A DNA stretch of 64,000 nt from Olivibacter jilunii (GTDB lineage: Bacteria > Bacteroidota > Bacteroidia > Sphingobacteriales > Sphingobacteriaceae): positions 1-64,000 of the forward strand of contig NZ_LR027853.1 in assembly GCF_900607235.1 (NCBI RefSeq), read 5' to 3'. Below are positions 1 to 8,124 of this stretch, one piece after another; the first letter of the stretch is position 1; each line of letters begins with the position of its first letter. The position numbers and the translations under genes were made by a program. The notes under the pieces were generated by a model. The model did no database searches. It was not told the DNA's origin and worked only from the letters and a program-made list of their open reading frames with translations.

Positions 1-105
1 GAATAGACTGCATATATTATGTGGAGAGCCGTATACAGCGAGAGTTGTACGTACGGTTCGGGGGAGAGTTCAGGGAAACCTACCGATAGTAATATCGATA
101 AGGCG
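1..105 (+). mobile_element. 3' end of a group II intron (domains V and VI)
   Basis: Positions 26-59 form a 34-nt domain V. Its lower arms are GAGCCGTA and TACGGTTC, its upper stem is ACAGC/GUUGU, and it is closed by a GAGA (GNRA) tetraloop. The catalytic AGC triad sits in the 5' arm. Both length and shape match bacterial group II introns. A second hairpin, CGATA-GTAA-TATCG at 84-97, fits domain VI. The 3' splice site is not certain and lies roughly at 100-115. The intron-encoded reverse transcriptase/maturase would be upstream of the window. The intron sits within a gene whose downstream exon follows at once. Confidence 0.8.
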
Positions 106-106
106 T

Positions 107-274
107 CAGGAGCTTATCCCACGCTATTTCCAGAACGTACGGAATTACAGGGACGGGGAAGCGAAGTTGCAGAGCATCGTATTGGGTGGTACTGCTCAAC
201 TCAAGTCACAGAAAGCATTTGAACTATGCTCCGCCTTTGCGGTTGAGGGTGCGGAAATCCTGAACTTCAATTGA
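107..274 (+). CDS. C-terminal exon of an intron-interrupted gene, product unknown
   Basis: The reading frame ending at the TGA at 272-274 is open from the intron end and reads as normal protein (for example RYFQNVRNYRDGEAKLQS, then a C-terminus GAEILNFN). It has no credible start codon, so it is best read as the 3' exon of a gene split by the group II intron. It would be restored by splicing. The position, just upstream of small element genes and a PRTRC cassette, suggests a conserved gene of a mobile element. I do not recognise the family. A different frame over 19-222 is open by chance and crosses the intron RNA. Confidence 0.5.
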   Translation, partial: QELIPRYFQNVRNYRDGEAKLQSIVLGGTAQLKSQKAFELCSAFAVEGAEILNFN

Positions 275-323
275 TTATGAACAGATGGCTGTTTGTACAG
301 GCAGCCGTCTTTAAAATTCCAAT

Positions 324-578
324 ATGGATAGCACGGCAAAGTTTAACGGGCACGCTAAAAGCGTGCGGATCAAGACCATTGAGGGGCATTTAACCGTAAC
401 GGAAATACGGGCAATAAAAGCGATGCTATCTGAACAGGTTTTGAGAGCTAAGGTGAGCAGAAAGACTTACTCAATTACCGAAAAAAACGGCCTGTATTCG
501 GTATTAATTCAGGAAGCGGACCAAAGTTTGGTATACGGAAAAATAGCGGCTCACCGAGCAACATTTAGCATAAGATGA
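324..578 (+). CDS. Small hypothetical protein
   Basis: An 84-residue basic protein of mixed alpha/beta composition without membrane segments. It starts with MDSTAKFNGHAKSVRIK and ends ATFSIR. Family not recognised. It lies in a run of same-strand small genes that leads into the PRTRC cassette. It is preceded by a hairpin with imperfect arms (about 289-316) and followed by a 6-bp stem hairpin (591-609), an arrangement repeated between the genes here. The reading frame is the only sizeable one in this stretch. Confidence 0.55.
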   Translation: MDSTAKFNGHAKSVRIKTIEGHLTVTEIRAIKAMLSEQVLRAKVSRKTYSITEKNGLYSVLIQEADQSLVYGKIAAHRATFSIR

Positions 579-590
579 ATAACCACATGG

Positions 591-609
591 CCACCGCCGT
601 AATCGGTGG
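591..609. other. Intergenic hairpin
   Basis: CCACCG at 591-596 pairs with CGGTGG at 604-609 over a 7-nt loop. There is no T-run, so this is more likely an RNA processing or stability element, or an inter-gene spacer of the element, than a classical terminator. Confidence 0.4.
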
Positions 610-642
610 TAGGCTTTAATCGAATCATTTAACAGAAATATC

Positions 643-1017
643 ATGTCAGAAATGAAAGAAAGAGAAGGATATCGTTCCAAGAATTTTGGACACCTCGGAG
701 TTTACTTTTTGTCGACAGGTCCCGACCCGTCAGGTCCAATGCCGGGGGAGCGGGTGATTATTGTCATTTACAACAGTAAAAATGAAATCGTAAGGAGACT
801 GGAACAGGTGCAGGGGAACTGCGTGGATGAGGGGTGGATAGACTTTTTTGAGAGTGCCAAGTGTAGGCCGTCCGTGTACCAGTACCATATCGTTGACATT
901 GACCAAAATGGTAATCGGGAAATACTCGCATCGCATACAAATCCCGCTGATGCGCGGGCGTGGCTGGACGGGAACTTTCCAAAATGGTCTGAAAAGCACG
1001 GAGTACGGGAAGATTAA
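643..1017 (+). CDS. Hypothetical protein of a mobile element
   Basis: A 124-residue soluble protein. The segment GERVIIVIYNSKNEIVRRLE suggests a beta-hairpin-rich fold, and the C-terminal half holds WLDGNFPKWSEKHG. No catalytic motif or signal peptide is visible and I do not recognise the family. It lies co-directionally between two other small genes with a hairpin on each side. A 167-codon open frame on the opposite strand (730-1233) covers two genes and looks like a shadow. Confidence 0.55.
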   Translation: MSEMKEREGYRSKNFGHLGVYFLSTGPDPSGPMPGERVIIVIYNSKNEIVRRLEQVQGNCVDEGWIDFFESAKCRPSVYQYHIVDIDQNGNREILASHTNPADARAWLDGNFPKWSEKHGVRED

Positions 1018-1026
1018 ATGATCATA

Positions 1027-1052
1027 GGCAACCTTCCGAACGGATGGTTGCC
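1027..1052. other. Intergenic hairpin
   Basis: GGCAACC (1027-1033) and GGTTGCC (1046-1052) are perfect inverted repeats around a 12-nt loop between two small genes. No T-tract follows. Confidence 0.4.
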
Positions 1053-1085
1053 ATCCGAAAAAGCAGGGATGGAGTTTGAAATCAA

Positions 1086-1475
1086 ATGAAAAAGGAGCAG
1101 GATATGAAAGCATTGGAAGAATTGAACAGTACGGAAAAGGGACGGCTATTGATGCAGCTTTTCCCGTCCCACCTGACAGCACTGGTGGACTATATCGGTA
1201 CAACCTGTAAGGAACTGCGGGAGCAGGAAGCACAGTTGCGGAAGGAATGGAACAGCCGTAGTATCGTCACGGCAGACTACTGGTTTGACCTTGTGGGACA
1301 GGCCGAGAAGCTTATCGATGACCTGCACTTCACATTGGAGCGGAACCCGAAGGTTTTTGCAGACCAGTTTTTCTATAGCCACTTGGCGGTATTTACCATC
1401 GACTGTATTTGCAGCTATGCCGAAACGGTCGGAACAGAGAACAGATTCAGGAAGGCCGTGGAACTGCTTTTTTGA
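1086..1475 (+). CDS. Hypothetical, mainly helical protein
   Basis: A 129-residue protein, largely predicted helical, with conserved-looking aromatic and Cys residues in its second half (DYWFDLVGQAEKL, HLAVFTIDCICSYAE). No known motif. The first ATG is at 1086. A second in-frame ATG at 1104 is preceded by AGGAG at suitable spacing and may be the true start. The next gene begins 27 nt after the stop, so the genes are probably co-transcribed. Confidence 0.55.
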   Translation: MKKEQDMKALEELNSTEKGRLLMQLFPSHLTALVDYIGTTCKELREQEAQLRKEWNSRSIVTADYWFDLVGQAEKLIDDLHFTLERNPKVFADQFFYSHLAVFTIDCICSYAETVGTENRFRKAVELLF

Positions 1476-1502
1476 GCAGACAACTGACAAAACAGGAAGA
1501 TC

Positions 1503-2363
1503 ATGAAAAAGATAACACTCACCCTGTACACCTTCGGGGAACTGGAACCGATGGTACAGGAAAAGGTCATAGAAGATAACCGGTATATCAATACGGGGGA
1601 TAACTTTTGGTGGCAGGATAGCGTGGAGTATTTTGTCCTGCTTTCCAATACGATTGGCGTACAGGCCGAGCCTGACAAAATATGGTTCAGCGGTTTTTAT
1701 TCGCAGGGCGACGGAACTGCTTTTGAAGCAGCGATTGATATCATGGCATTGGTGGATGGTGTGCGCTCGGAGCGTTGGAAAGAAACGTTCCCTTGTTTGG
1801 AATTGCCTTTTGAGGCGCCCGAGATGGACAGACGGGTACTGGACTTATTGCGCAACGGTCGGGTAGATTTCAGGGCGGGAACAAAGGCGACACGCAACTC
1901 AAATGCCATTTCACTCCGTAGCATATACAGCTTGTCAAGCGATATGCACAGGGAGCATGTCAACATATCAAAGGAGCTTGAAAAACTCGAAGCTTGGATT
2001 GACCATGCGGTGCACGTGCTTAACGGTCACTTCTTTAAGGTACTGACATCAAATTTCGAAACAGAGATACGTGATGAAGCCGTAAAGGATACACTTATTG
2101 AACACGGATACCTGTTCACGGCAGATGGCAGAATGGCGGAATTTTTAACAAAACTATCGGAAATGGAAACAATTGAAATTACGGATATGGGCGGGAACCG
2201 TATAGCGGTGGACGATCTTGAAGCAAGTATCAAACAGGCAGCGCTTTTCATGGGCTATGCGCACAAGGAGAAGGGGTGGGAAGAAATGGACAGGGAGCGG
2301 GCAACCTACTGGAAAGATATACACGAAAAACTAATGAAATTAAAGGAGGAAGGAAATGGTTAA
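1503..2363 (+). CDS. Hypothetical protein, possibly phage- or plasmid-type
   Basis: A 286-residue protein. The N-terminal region (about residues 1-75) contains NRYINTGDNFWWQDSVEYF followed by an acidic and aromatic stretch. The C-terminal half is helical and charged, with a likely coiled coil near the end. It has no signal peptide or membrane segment. An upstream GGAAG sits near the ATG. Its stop overlaps the next start (2356) by 8 nt, which shows translational coupling. I cannot assign a family with confidence. Confidence 0.6.
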   Translation: MKKITLTLYTFGELEPMVQEKVIEDNRYINTGDNFWWQDSVEYFVLLSNTIGVQAEPDKIWFSGFYSQGDGTAFEAAIDIMALVDGVRSERWKETFPCLELPFEAPEMDRRVLDLLRNGRVDFRAGTKATRNSNAISLRSIYSLSSDMHREHVNISKELEKLEAWIDHAVHVLNGHFFKVLTSNFETEIRDEAVKDTLIEHGYLFTADGRMAEFLTKLSEMETIEITDMGGNRIAVDDLEASIKQAALFMGYAHKEKGWEEMDRERATYWKDIHEKLMKLKEEGNG

Positions 2364-2613
2364 GAGCAGAAAAAGGAAAGGTAAATATCTTTTGAAATGG
2401 CACAGCGGGGTTATCACATATGCCAAGCTAATGGGCGTCAATTCGGAAAGGGTAAGGGTGGCGATGGAAGCAGGGGAGATTGTAGCCGACCTTATAGGAG
2501 TTGAGCAGGAGAAAATGATAGACTTAAGGAAATATGGAGACTTCGTTTTTTGGCAGGAAGCGCAAGATAAAGAAATGCCGAAAGATGGTAAAAAGGAAGA
2601 GAGGACAAAATGA
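2356..2613 (+). CDS. Small hypothetical protein
   Basis: An 85-residue protein with a very basic start (MVKSRKRKGKYLLKW) and a charged C-terminus. The middle (VITYAKLMGVNSERVRVAME) may form a short helix-turn-helix-like unit, but this is weak. It overlaps the previous gene by 8 nt and the next by 4 nt (ATGA), so it belongs to a tightly coupled operon. Function unknown. Confidence 0.5.
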   Translation: MVKSRKRKGKYLLKWHSGVITYAKLMGVNSERVRVAMEAGEIVADLIGVEQEKMIDLRKYGDFVFWQEAQDKEMPKDGKKEERTK

Positions 2614-2843
2614 ACAATGTTCAGCTATATGGCGCTTTCTGTACCGCGATGGGCGGATTGTTTTGGCTGCTGGTGCAGCGGAGGCGTTTTTATCGTAGGG
2701 GATTGGGAGGCTTGCAGCACTTCCGAAACTTTTGGACAGGGCTAATCGTCAGCGTAATGGAATGGGCAGTTGCGGTTGTGTCAATCTTAGCGCTACTGCT
2801 CGGGGCGTTCCTGCTTATTCTGGGAGCGCTCTATGGAAATTAA
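2610..2843 (+). CDS. Small two-helix inner-membrane protein
   Basis: A 77-residue protein with one hydrophobic segment near residues 6-22 (GAFCTAMGGLFWLLV), a basic loop (RRRFYRRG) and a long hydrophobic C-terminal segment (about residues 44-75). This gives a probable hairpin topology. It overlaps the upstream gene by 4 nt and the downstream PRTRC E gene by 11 nt, which makes it part of the same transcription unit. Similar small proteins sit next to PRTRC genes in other Bacteroidota as far as I recall. Any transporter name for such a short protein would be unsafe. Confidence 0.5.
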   Translation: MNNVQLYGAFCTAMGGLFWLLVQRRRFYRRGLGGLQHFRNFWTGLIVSVMEWAVAVVSILALLLGAFLLILGALYGN

Positions 2844-3399
2844 TCGGAATTTAAAATTGGAACTGATGGAAACAAATTTTTTCAAGAACCTTGCCGATAT
2901 AGGCGTGCAGGGAAATATGGTGCTAATGGTCAGGCAATTGGAGAACAGCGAATTACTGGTGCTGCTCCACCTGACGGGCAATAATGTAAAAGATGCAGTG
3001 GTGAAAACCATCCAGCCCCTGAAACTCAGTGGAACCGCTGAAGAACTGGACAGTCGTTTCTTTGAGACGGTAACGGCTCCTGTGAAGAAAGTGTCGGGAT
3101 TCTTGGCGGAGGTGGAGGCACAGGAAAAAAGCCTTGCTGAAGCGAGGAAGAAATGGGATGGGCAGAAAAAGAAGGCTAAGCCTACAGCTCAGGCAGAGGA
3201 AACGGAGAAGAACGAAGAAAAGGAAAAGGCTTTTTCCGAAGCAATGCAACGTGTAACAGAACTGGAACGGGCAATGGATTACAGCGCAGCGATAGGTGAA
3301 CTGCCCGACGCAGCGGAATATCCCGATAAACGGCAGGAGATCGCTACCAAGCGGAAGGAACTGGAACAGAAAGAGAAATTGGGAGCTACACTTTTTTAA
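2833..3399 (+). CDS. PRTRC system protein E
   Basis: A 188-residue protein. The N-terminal part (about 1-90) is a compact domain (FFKNLADIGVQGNMVLMV, LLHLTGNNVKDAVVKTIQPL). The remainder is a highly charged Lys/Glu helical region with a probable coiled coil. The form and its position directly before PRTRC C identify it as protein E of the PRTRC (ParB-related, ThiF-related cassette) system. That cassette is known from plasmids and integrative elements, and its function is unresolved. The start ATG overlaps the preceding stop region. Confidence 0.7.
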   Translation: MEINRNLKLELMETNFFKNLADIGVQGNMVLMVRQLENSELLVLLHLTGNNVKDAVVKTIQPLKLSGTAEELDSRFFETVTAPVKKVSGFLAEVEAQEKSLAEARKKWDGQKKKAKPTAQAEETEKNEEKEKAFSEAMQRVTELERAMDYSAAIGELPDAAEYPDKRQEIATKRKELEQKEKLGATLF

Positions 3400-3423
3400 T
3401 GTTAACCTCAAAATCAACAAACT

Positions 3424-3642
3424 ATGTTATTGGTCAATGAATTGGAAAGAAAGTTCCTGTTCTCTGAGAACGGACAGGAAATCAAACTGGCAGACCCTGC
3501 CACCGAATTACAGCCCGAGGATGTGCGCGATTTTTATTCCGCTCTTTATCCCATCCTGACGACAGCGAAAATCGAAGGGCCCGTTATTAAAGATGATGAA
3601 GTGCAGTATGTTTTTCGCACGAAGATGGGAACAAAGGGATAA
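3424..3642 (+). CDS. PRTRC system protein C
   Basis: A 72-residue protein in which ELERKFLFSENGQEIKLADP and the motif EDVRDFYSALYPILTTA are typical of the small PRTRC C protein, as is the end of the domain (VQYVFRTKMGTKG). Length matches the family. It sits 24 nt after protein E. The protein is short, acidic and without membrane segments. It presumably acts with the other cassette members in element maintenance, but this is inference. Confidence 0.8.
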   Translation: MLLVNELERKFLFSENGQEIKLADPATELQPEDVRDFYSALYPILTTAKIEGPVIKDDEVQYVFRTKMGTKG

Positions 3643-3687
3643 GGAAATGAAAACAGTAAATAAACGCAGGATTGTAAACGAACAGAC

Positions 3688-4797
3688 ATGCAAGCAATGG
3701 GAAACATATCAGCGCGTGGGCGCATTTGTCAGGAACCTTGGCAGGGCAAAGGACGCATCGGAAATACATCGGGACAACAGGAGGAGCGCACCGCTCAGCT
3801 TATTGGAAATGCTTTTCTGAAGCACCGCTTTAGTGCAGAACATCTCTGTCCGCATAGGGAACTGATGGCATGGCGTAAAGTGGAGCGGGAGTACTTCCGC
3901 TCACTTGCCAACTTATGCGCTTTTTACGGAATTGATGAACCTGATGTAACAGAGATTCCCTATCCGCAGAATATTGTGCATTCCCTTCAGCAGGTCAGCG
4001 CTGGACTGAATGCATGCAGCGGGGAGCTGGAATTGTTGCTGCTGCAAAAAGACAACGGACGTACGGTACTGGCAACGGCAAAGTGCTACGCGACTGGCAA
4101 TAAGATTTTTTACCTCCCCGTTACTACACTGCATCGTCTATGGAAAGGTAGAGAGCGTATCAAAACCGTCAGGCTGGCGATGTCATTGTGTGCCTATATC
4201 TATCAGGTGCTGGACATTCCCTTCTATGCGGACGAATCCAGTTACCTATGGGGAACCTATCAAACACTGCAAGAATGGTTTATGCAGGGGGAAGATGAAT
4301 GGACAGATGAAGAGGCGCACGAGGAACTGATGGGCGAACTGCTGTTTATCCAATCGGCAGGGGAGCAGGTGCTCGCTGAAATAAGCAAAAAACAACACCT
4401 TGAACGGCTGGAAATAAGAACGGCTGCCTATATCCCCCATAACGAAAATGAGAGACGGCTCCGTTCGGTCTGCTATCAGGCATGCTCGTTAAAGCGTGAT
4501 TTTCCCGAACGATCTCTCATGGCCTCTATGTCTGCCGATATGTCGGAAGACCCATCCGAGAATCACCTTTATGCAGAGATGTTTATCGGTTTCTACTGGG
4601 GCGGTGAAAGTGACGTGCTGGACGAACACCTCATGAATTACCTGAATGACCACTTTTGCGAATGCAGTTCAGGGGATGAAGCGAGAGCTTTTCAGTTTTT
4701 TAACAGAAAACCAAAGAAAGAGTGTCACGACCTTTCCTTTGAAAAACGGGCATTTGAACTTTTGGACAGCGCAGCTTATACGCTTTTCAGAATTTAA
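3688..4797 (+). CDS. PRTRC system protein F
   Basis: A 369-residue protein assigned as PRTRC F by position (between C and B) and size. Readable segments include HRELMAWRKVEREYFRSL near residue 60 and several hydrophobic-aromatic helices in the second half. The start is uncertain. The first ATG of this frame at 3688 lacks a clear ribosome site. A better-placed ATG at 3647 (after AAGGGATAAGGAA) opens a different frame that ends at 3820. Either translation starts at 3688 (or 3697), or the 5' end carries a frameshift. The stop lies 19 nt before the PRTRC B start. Confidence 0.6.
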   Translation: MQAMGNISARGRICQEPWQGKGRIGNTSGQQEERTAQLIGNAFLKHRFSAEHLCPHRELMAWRKVEREYFRSLANLCAFYGIDEPDVTEIPYPQNIVHSLQQVSAGLNACSGELELLLLQKDNGRTVLATAKCYATGNKIFYLPVTTLHRLWKGRERIKTVRLAMSLCAYIYQVLDIPFYADESSYLWGTYQTLQEWFMQGEDEWTDEEAHEELMGELLFIQSAGEQVLAEISKKQHLERLEIRTAAYIPHNENERRLRSVCYQACSLKRDFPERSLMASMSADMSEDPSENHLYAEMFIGFYWGGESDVLDEHLMNYLNDHFCECSSGDEARAFQFFNRKPKKECHDLSFEKRAFELLDSAAYTLFRI

Positions 4798-4816
4798 CGG
4801 AAGAAAGGAGAAAATA

Positions 4817-5536
4817 ATGAAAAATATAAGCAGAATACTGGAAGATAGCTACAGACCTGTTAAGGCTTTGGTTATCTTCTCAAAAGGAAGAAAGTGGGAA
4901 GAGGAGACGTACGTGGAAAGCTATGATATGGACGAACAGGGTATGCCCATCAATGCGCACCCCTTGTCTGAAAAGGAATGCGCGAAAATGGCCTATGCGC
5001 TGAGTACGGACAACAGGGGACGTTCGTGTCTGACAGCAAAAGGGTTGCTTCCAAAAAATATCCTGCACCTTTCGATGACAGGTTCGGAAGGAGGGAGCGT
5101 TGTATGGTTTACCCCTGCCCAATGCCGATCGCTCTATTTTCGGAGAGCGGAAATTCCCGATGGAGTGGCCAGCGTACCACCCCTTGTCTGGAAGGCGACA
5201 ACGGAAACGCTCTACCTGTGGGCGCTTAAAAGTACAGCAAAGCTGACGGAGGACACTGCTCTCTATAAAGCTCCTTTCCTCAATATCTATGCAGGTGGTA
5301 ATGTATGTATGGGAAACGTAGATATCGTAGCGGGGAAGATGGGAAGCTTGGAGGAGTTTATCACTTTTTGGGAACAGGCATTTTGGAACAGTGCCTTCAG
5401 CCATACGATAGACACAAATATCGTAAAAGATGAGGATGCGGAACTGTTTTGGAGGCAGCTGATCGGGACGGAAAAAAAATTTCCAGTGAACAGGCTTGTC
5501 CGATTGGGAAGGAATTTAAAATCGATACTGAAATGA
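4817..5536 (+). CDS. PRTRC system protein B
   Basis: A 239-residue protein beginning MKNISRILEDSYRPVKALVI. The start at 4817 is chosen because GGAAGAAAGGAG lies directly upstream. An earlier in-frame ATG at 4646 would overlap gene F by 150 nt. Features typical of PRTRC B are the VVWFTPAQCRSLYF segment, the VPPLVWKA segment and the NIYAGGNVCMGNVDI segment near residue 165. The stop overlaps the ThiF-like gene start (ATGA). It is a cytoplasmic protein of unknown activity that occurs only with the cassette. Confidence 0.75.
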   Translation: MKNISRILEDSYRPVKALVIFSKGRKWEEETYVESYDMDEQGMPINAHPLSEKECAKMAYALSTDNRGRSCLTAKGLLPKNILHLSMTGSEGGSVVWFTPAQCRSLYFRRAEIPDGVASVPPLVWKATTETLYLWALKSTAKLTEDTALYKAPFLNIYAGGNVCMGNVDIVAGKMGSLEEFITFWEQAFWNSAFSHTIDTNIVKDEDAELFWRQLIGTEKKFPVNRLVRLGRNLKSILK

Positions 5537-6357
5537 AGAAGATAAAAAAATATGCACATTTCTGTGCTCCCTACCTGCTTGACCCGACTAATCCTGTTAC
5601 GGTCAATCTAATTGGGGCGGGAGGGACAGGAAGCAGCATGCTCACGGCACTGGCAAGGATAGACTTTGCCCTGTGCAGCTTGGGACATGCGGGACTTGAC
5701 GTGAATGTCATCGACCCCGATACGATAGAGCGGGCAAATGCTGGGCGTCTGCTGTTTACCGAAGAGGAAGTAGGACTGCCAAAGGCGGTGGCCTTTGTGA
5801 ACAGGGTGAACCGAACCTTCGGTACCTACTGGAAAGCGTTCGACCAACCGTTTTCCGAAGATATTCCGATGGCTAATATTTTCATTTCCTGTGTAGACAG
5901 TGTGGATGTGCGTTTTCAGGTTGCGGATCGTTTAAAGCAATTTAGAGAGAAGAGGCAGATGTATCGGGATACCCCTTACTATTGGATGGATTTCGGCAAT
6001 AATAGAGACTGTGGTCAGGTGCTGCTTTCCACGGTCACTGCTACCAAACAGCCTAAATCAAAAAAGTTTATCCCTGTAGCGCATCTACCCTTTGTGACAG
6101 ATGAATACGGCAGCGATCTGCTGAGCGCAGAAGCGGGGGATGATACGCCAAGTTGCAGCTTGGCCGAGGCACTGGAAAAGCAGGAGCTTTTTATTAATTC
6201 AACCGTCGCCTCTAACGGGGCTGCACTTTTGTGGCAGCTTTTCCGACAAGGCATGCTGACCAATAGGGGGGTCTTCATAAACTTGGAGGACTTCCGCATG
6301 CAGTCGATTAAGGTCAGTTCTGCGATAAAGGCCGACGTTGAAAAAATAGCTTCGTAA
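5533..6357 (+). CDS. PRTRC system ThiF family protein
   Basis: A 274-residue E1-like adenylyltransferase-fold protein. It has the glycine-rich ATP loop IGAGGTGSSML (about residues 27-37), the acidic/Asn motif VIDPDTIERANAGR, and ISCVDSVDVR further on. These are hallmarks of ThiF/MoeB/E1 Rossmann domains. No ubiquitin-like partner is visible nearby. The start at 5533 overlaps the stop of PRTRC B by 4 nt, so the two are translationally coupled. It is the last gene of the cassette. An unusual inverted-repeat block follows. Confidence 0.85.
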   Translation: MKKIKKYAHFCAPYLLDPTNPVTVNLIGAGGTGSSMLTALARIDFALCSLGHAGLDVNVIDPDTIERANAGRLLFTEEEVGLPKAVAFVNRVNRTFGTYWKAFDQPFSEDIPMANIFISCVDSVDVRFQVADRLKQFREKRQMYRDTPYYWMDFGNNRDCGQVLLSTVTATKQPKSKKFIPVAHLPFVTDEYGSDLLSAEAGDDTPSCSLAEALEKQELFINSTVASNGAALLWQLFRQGMLTNRGVFINLEDFRMQSIKVSSAIKADVEKIAS

Positions 6358-6384
6358 CCAGTCGACCGTCGGAAATCGTTCGGC

Positions 6385-6455
6385 GGCTGGCATTTTTCCC
6401 TTGCCAGGGATAAAATGCCAGCCGTTCAGAAAGCGGCGTGGGCGGAATGCCCACG
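6385..6455. repeat. Two consecutive large hairpins after the PRTRC cassette
   Basis: The arms GGCTGGCATTTTT and AAAATGCCAGCC flank a second nested stem CCCT/AGGG between 6385 and 6423. A further perfect 7-bp hairpin, CGTGGGC/GCCCACG, follows at 6437-6455. The first could terminate the PRTRC transcript. The pair could also be a structured RNA or protein-binding site. Confidence 0.5.
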
Positions 6456-6516
6456 TTAATCGGTTTTCCGTTGGATGAATTTAAGATGATATTGTTTTAC
6501 CCAAAAATTTGTTGAA

Positions 6517-7008
6517 ATGAAACTTGAGATTAAAATCGAGAAATATGTCAAACTGCGAATCATCAAATATGCCTGCCGAGAAGATGGGAGTACCGATTAC
6601 CATGAAGGGAAAGAGTATTTGAAAGAATATGATCTTCCGCGGGAGCTTTATGAGCGTAAACAGTGGGTGATGCGCTGGCGCGCGGCATGGTTCCAGTGCA
6701 GGTATCCCCGAAATGAAATCTGTAGGCAGATTAGCTTTTATGATCTTAAGAGCGGGGTGGATCTGGAATTAGAGCCGGTTCTCAACAGACTGGTTTCAGT
6801 CAAAAGAATGGTTACCAAATTGCGCAACGCGATAGCCGAATATGAAGCTGAGCGGGCAACGGAACTGATATGGGAAAAGGAATATGATTCCCTTTATCAG
6901 AAAGCACTTTCCAAACTAGAACGCTATGTCACGCAGCGGGACAGGCTTCAGCTGGAAGCAGACAATCTCAAAGTCCGTATTGGTTATGCAAAAAGAAAGG
7001 CAGGTTAA
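6517..7008 (+). CDS. Hypothetical coiled-coil protein
   Basis: A 163-residue, strongly charged protein. The first half has aromatic/basic content (WVMRWRAAWFQCRYPRNEIC). From about residue 85 it is continuous heptad-like helix rich in Glu, Lys and Leu. No signal or membrane segment. It is preceded by the double hairpin, so it may have its own transcription start. Family not recognised. Placement next to the PRTRC cassette suggests an element-borne accessory protein. Confidence 0.5.
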   Translation: MKLEIKIEKYVKLRIIKYACREDGSTDYHEGKEYLKEYDLPRELYERKQWVMRWRAAWFQCRYPRNEICRQISFYDLKSGVDLELEPVLNRLVSVKRMVTKLRNAIAEYEAERATELIWEKEYDSLYQKALSKLERYVTQRDRLQLEADNLKVRIGYAKRKAG

Positions 7009-7125
7009 TGTGATGATCTGTGTTATCCTTATCAATAAGAATGTTCCTTTCAAAGTCTAACTGATATTGAATCCCTTCAATTTCAATCACCCTGCTTTCA
7101 GGTATTTCAAATTTATATATTTATT

Positions 7126-7983
7126 TTAAATTTTCCTTCCCTTTCGCCGTTCCCTTTTCTCTGTTTTTGCAGCGATATTTTTCTGCTTTTGCTTCGGGGG
7201 AATCTTAATATCGTAGAATTTCCAGGGCACAACCTTTGCCACGTGGTTCATTGATAGATCATAACCTATAAGACCAGAACGAGGGTCTCTGCCATAAGCC
7301 AGTCCGGATCCTATAGGGTCGATTGACTCCAGATTAGGTACCTCTAGTATGACTCGGTCTTCCGTTCGGTCTATGCTGCCATCGTAAAGAGGATTTACGG
7401 CTTTCCGTTCACTGATGTTGTAAAAAAGATGATAGACCTCCATATCTTCATAATAGAGATCGTAGTGGAAAATATCCAGGCGAATCTCTTCTCCGGTTCC
7501 ATCTTTAGGCCGGAGGGTGTTTTCTTTGACGTCTATCTCATATATGTGACCGACCAGATCAATGGTAACGGGCTCTCCATTCATTCTTCTATTAAAAACG
7601 TCCTGATTAACCATTATCTCAAAGTCTGTTTTAATCGCTATATCCCGAAGTGTACATTTGTATTTCCGGCACATGCCATCAGGGTCCAGAACTCCAATAC
7701 GCGGTATTTTAACCGGGATAGCAGGATCATTAATATTCGGCCCTTTAGAATCTACATCTCCGAAAATCTCCTGGACGACTTCATCAATGGTTGATGCAGA
7801 CCGGACAAAATGAAAGTTTTTTGAAACGGCGCTATACTCAAATGAATAATTCGTACCATCATTATGCATATATTCGAAGTAAATCTCATTGTTCGGATTG
7901 TACTTTTCGATAAGGGAGTATCTATCTATATCAAATAGAAATGTGGTTCCCTCAATTTCAATTTCTGGCAATTCTTTTTTCAT
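7126..7983 (-). CDS. Hypothetical protein
   Basis: A 285-residue acidic protein with a very basic tail (KKxKxRRKGRKI type, last 25 residues). The body reads as beta-rich (FLFDIDRYSLIEKY, GVLDPDGMCRKYKCTLRDIA, VTIDLVGHIYEID). The final part has GSGLAYGRDPRSGLIGYD. No known catalytic motif. It runs opposite to the PRTRC genes. Upstream of its start another short frame on the same strand, ending in KSKAMVQGMKK (about 8002-8090), lacks a start and may be the end of a decayed neighbour. Confidence 0.55.
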   Translation of the reverse strand: MKKELPEIEIEGTTFLFDIDRYSLIEKYNPNNEIYFEYMHNDGTNYSFEYSAVSKNFHFVRSASTIDEVVQEIFGDVDSKGPNINDPAIPVKIPRIGVLDPDGMCRKYKCTLRDIAIKTDFEIMVNQDVFNRRMNGEPVTIDLVGHIYEIDVKENTLRPKDGTGEEIRLDIFHYDLYYEDMEVYHLFYNISERKAVNPLYDGSIDRTEDRVILEVPNLESIDPIGSGLAYGRDPRSGLIGYDLSMNHVAKVVPWKFYDIKIPPKQKQKNIAAKTEKRERRKGRKI

Positions 7984-8124
7984 CTCTTACCTCCAATCAC
8001 TTTTTCATTCCCTGAACCATCGCCTTACTTTTATGATAATGTTTTTCTGCTTTTCCGCCGGCATTCTTAATATTATAACACTTCAGCCAAAAGAAATAAG
8101 ATACCTTCTATAAGAAAGCATTTT

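Noticed and set aside
19-222. 67-codon open frame
   Set aside because: It crosses the group II intron RNA and is in a different frame from the exon. It shows no protein-like family features.
730-1233. 167-codon open frame on the minus strand
   Set aside because: It lies opposite two plus-strand genes and has Pro/Cys-rich shadow composition.
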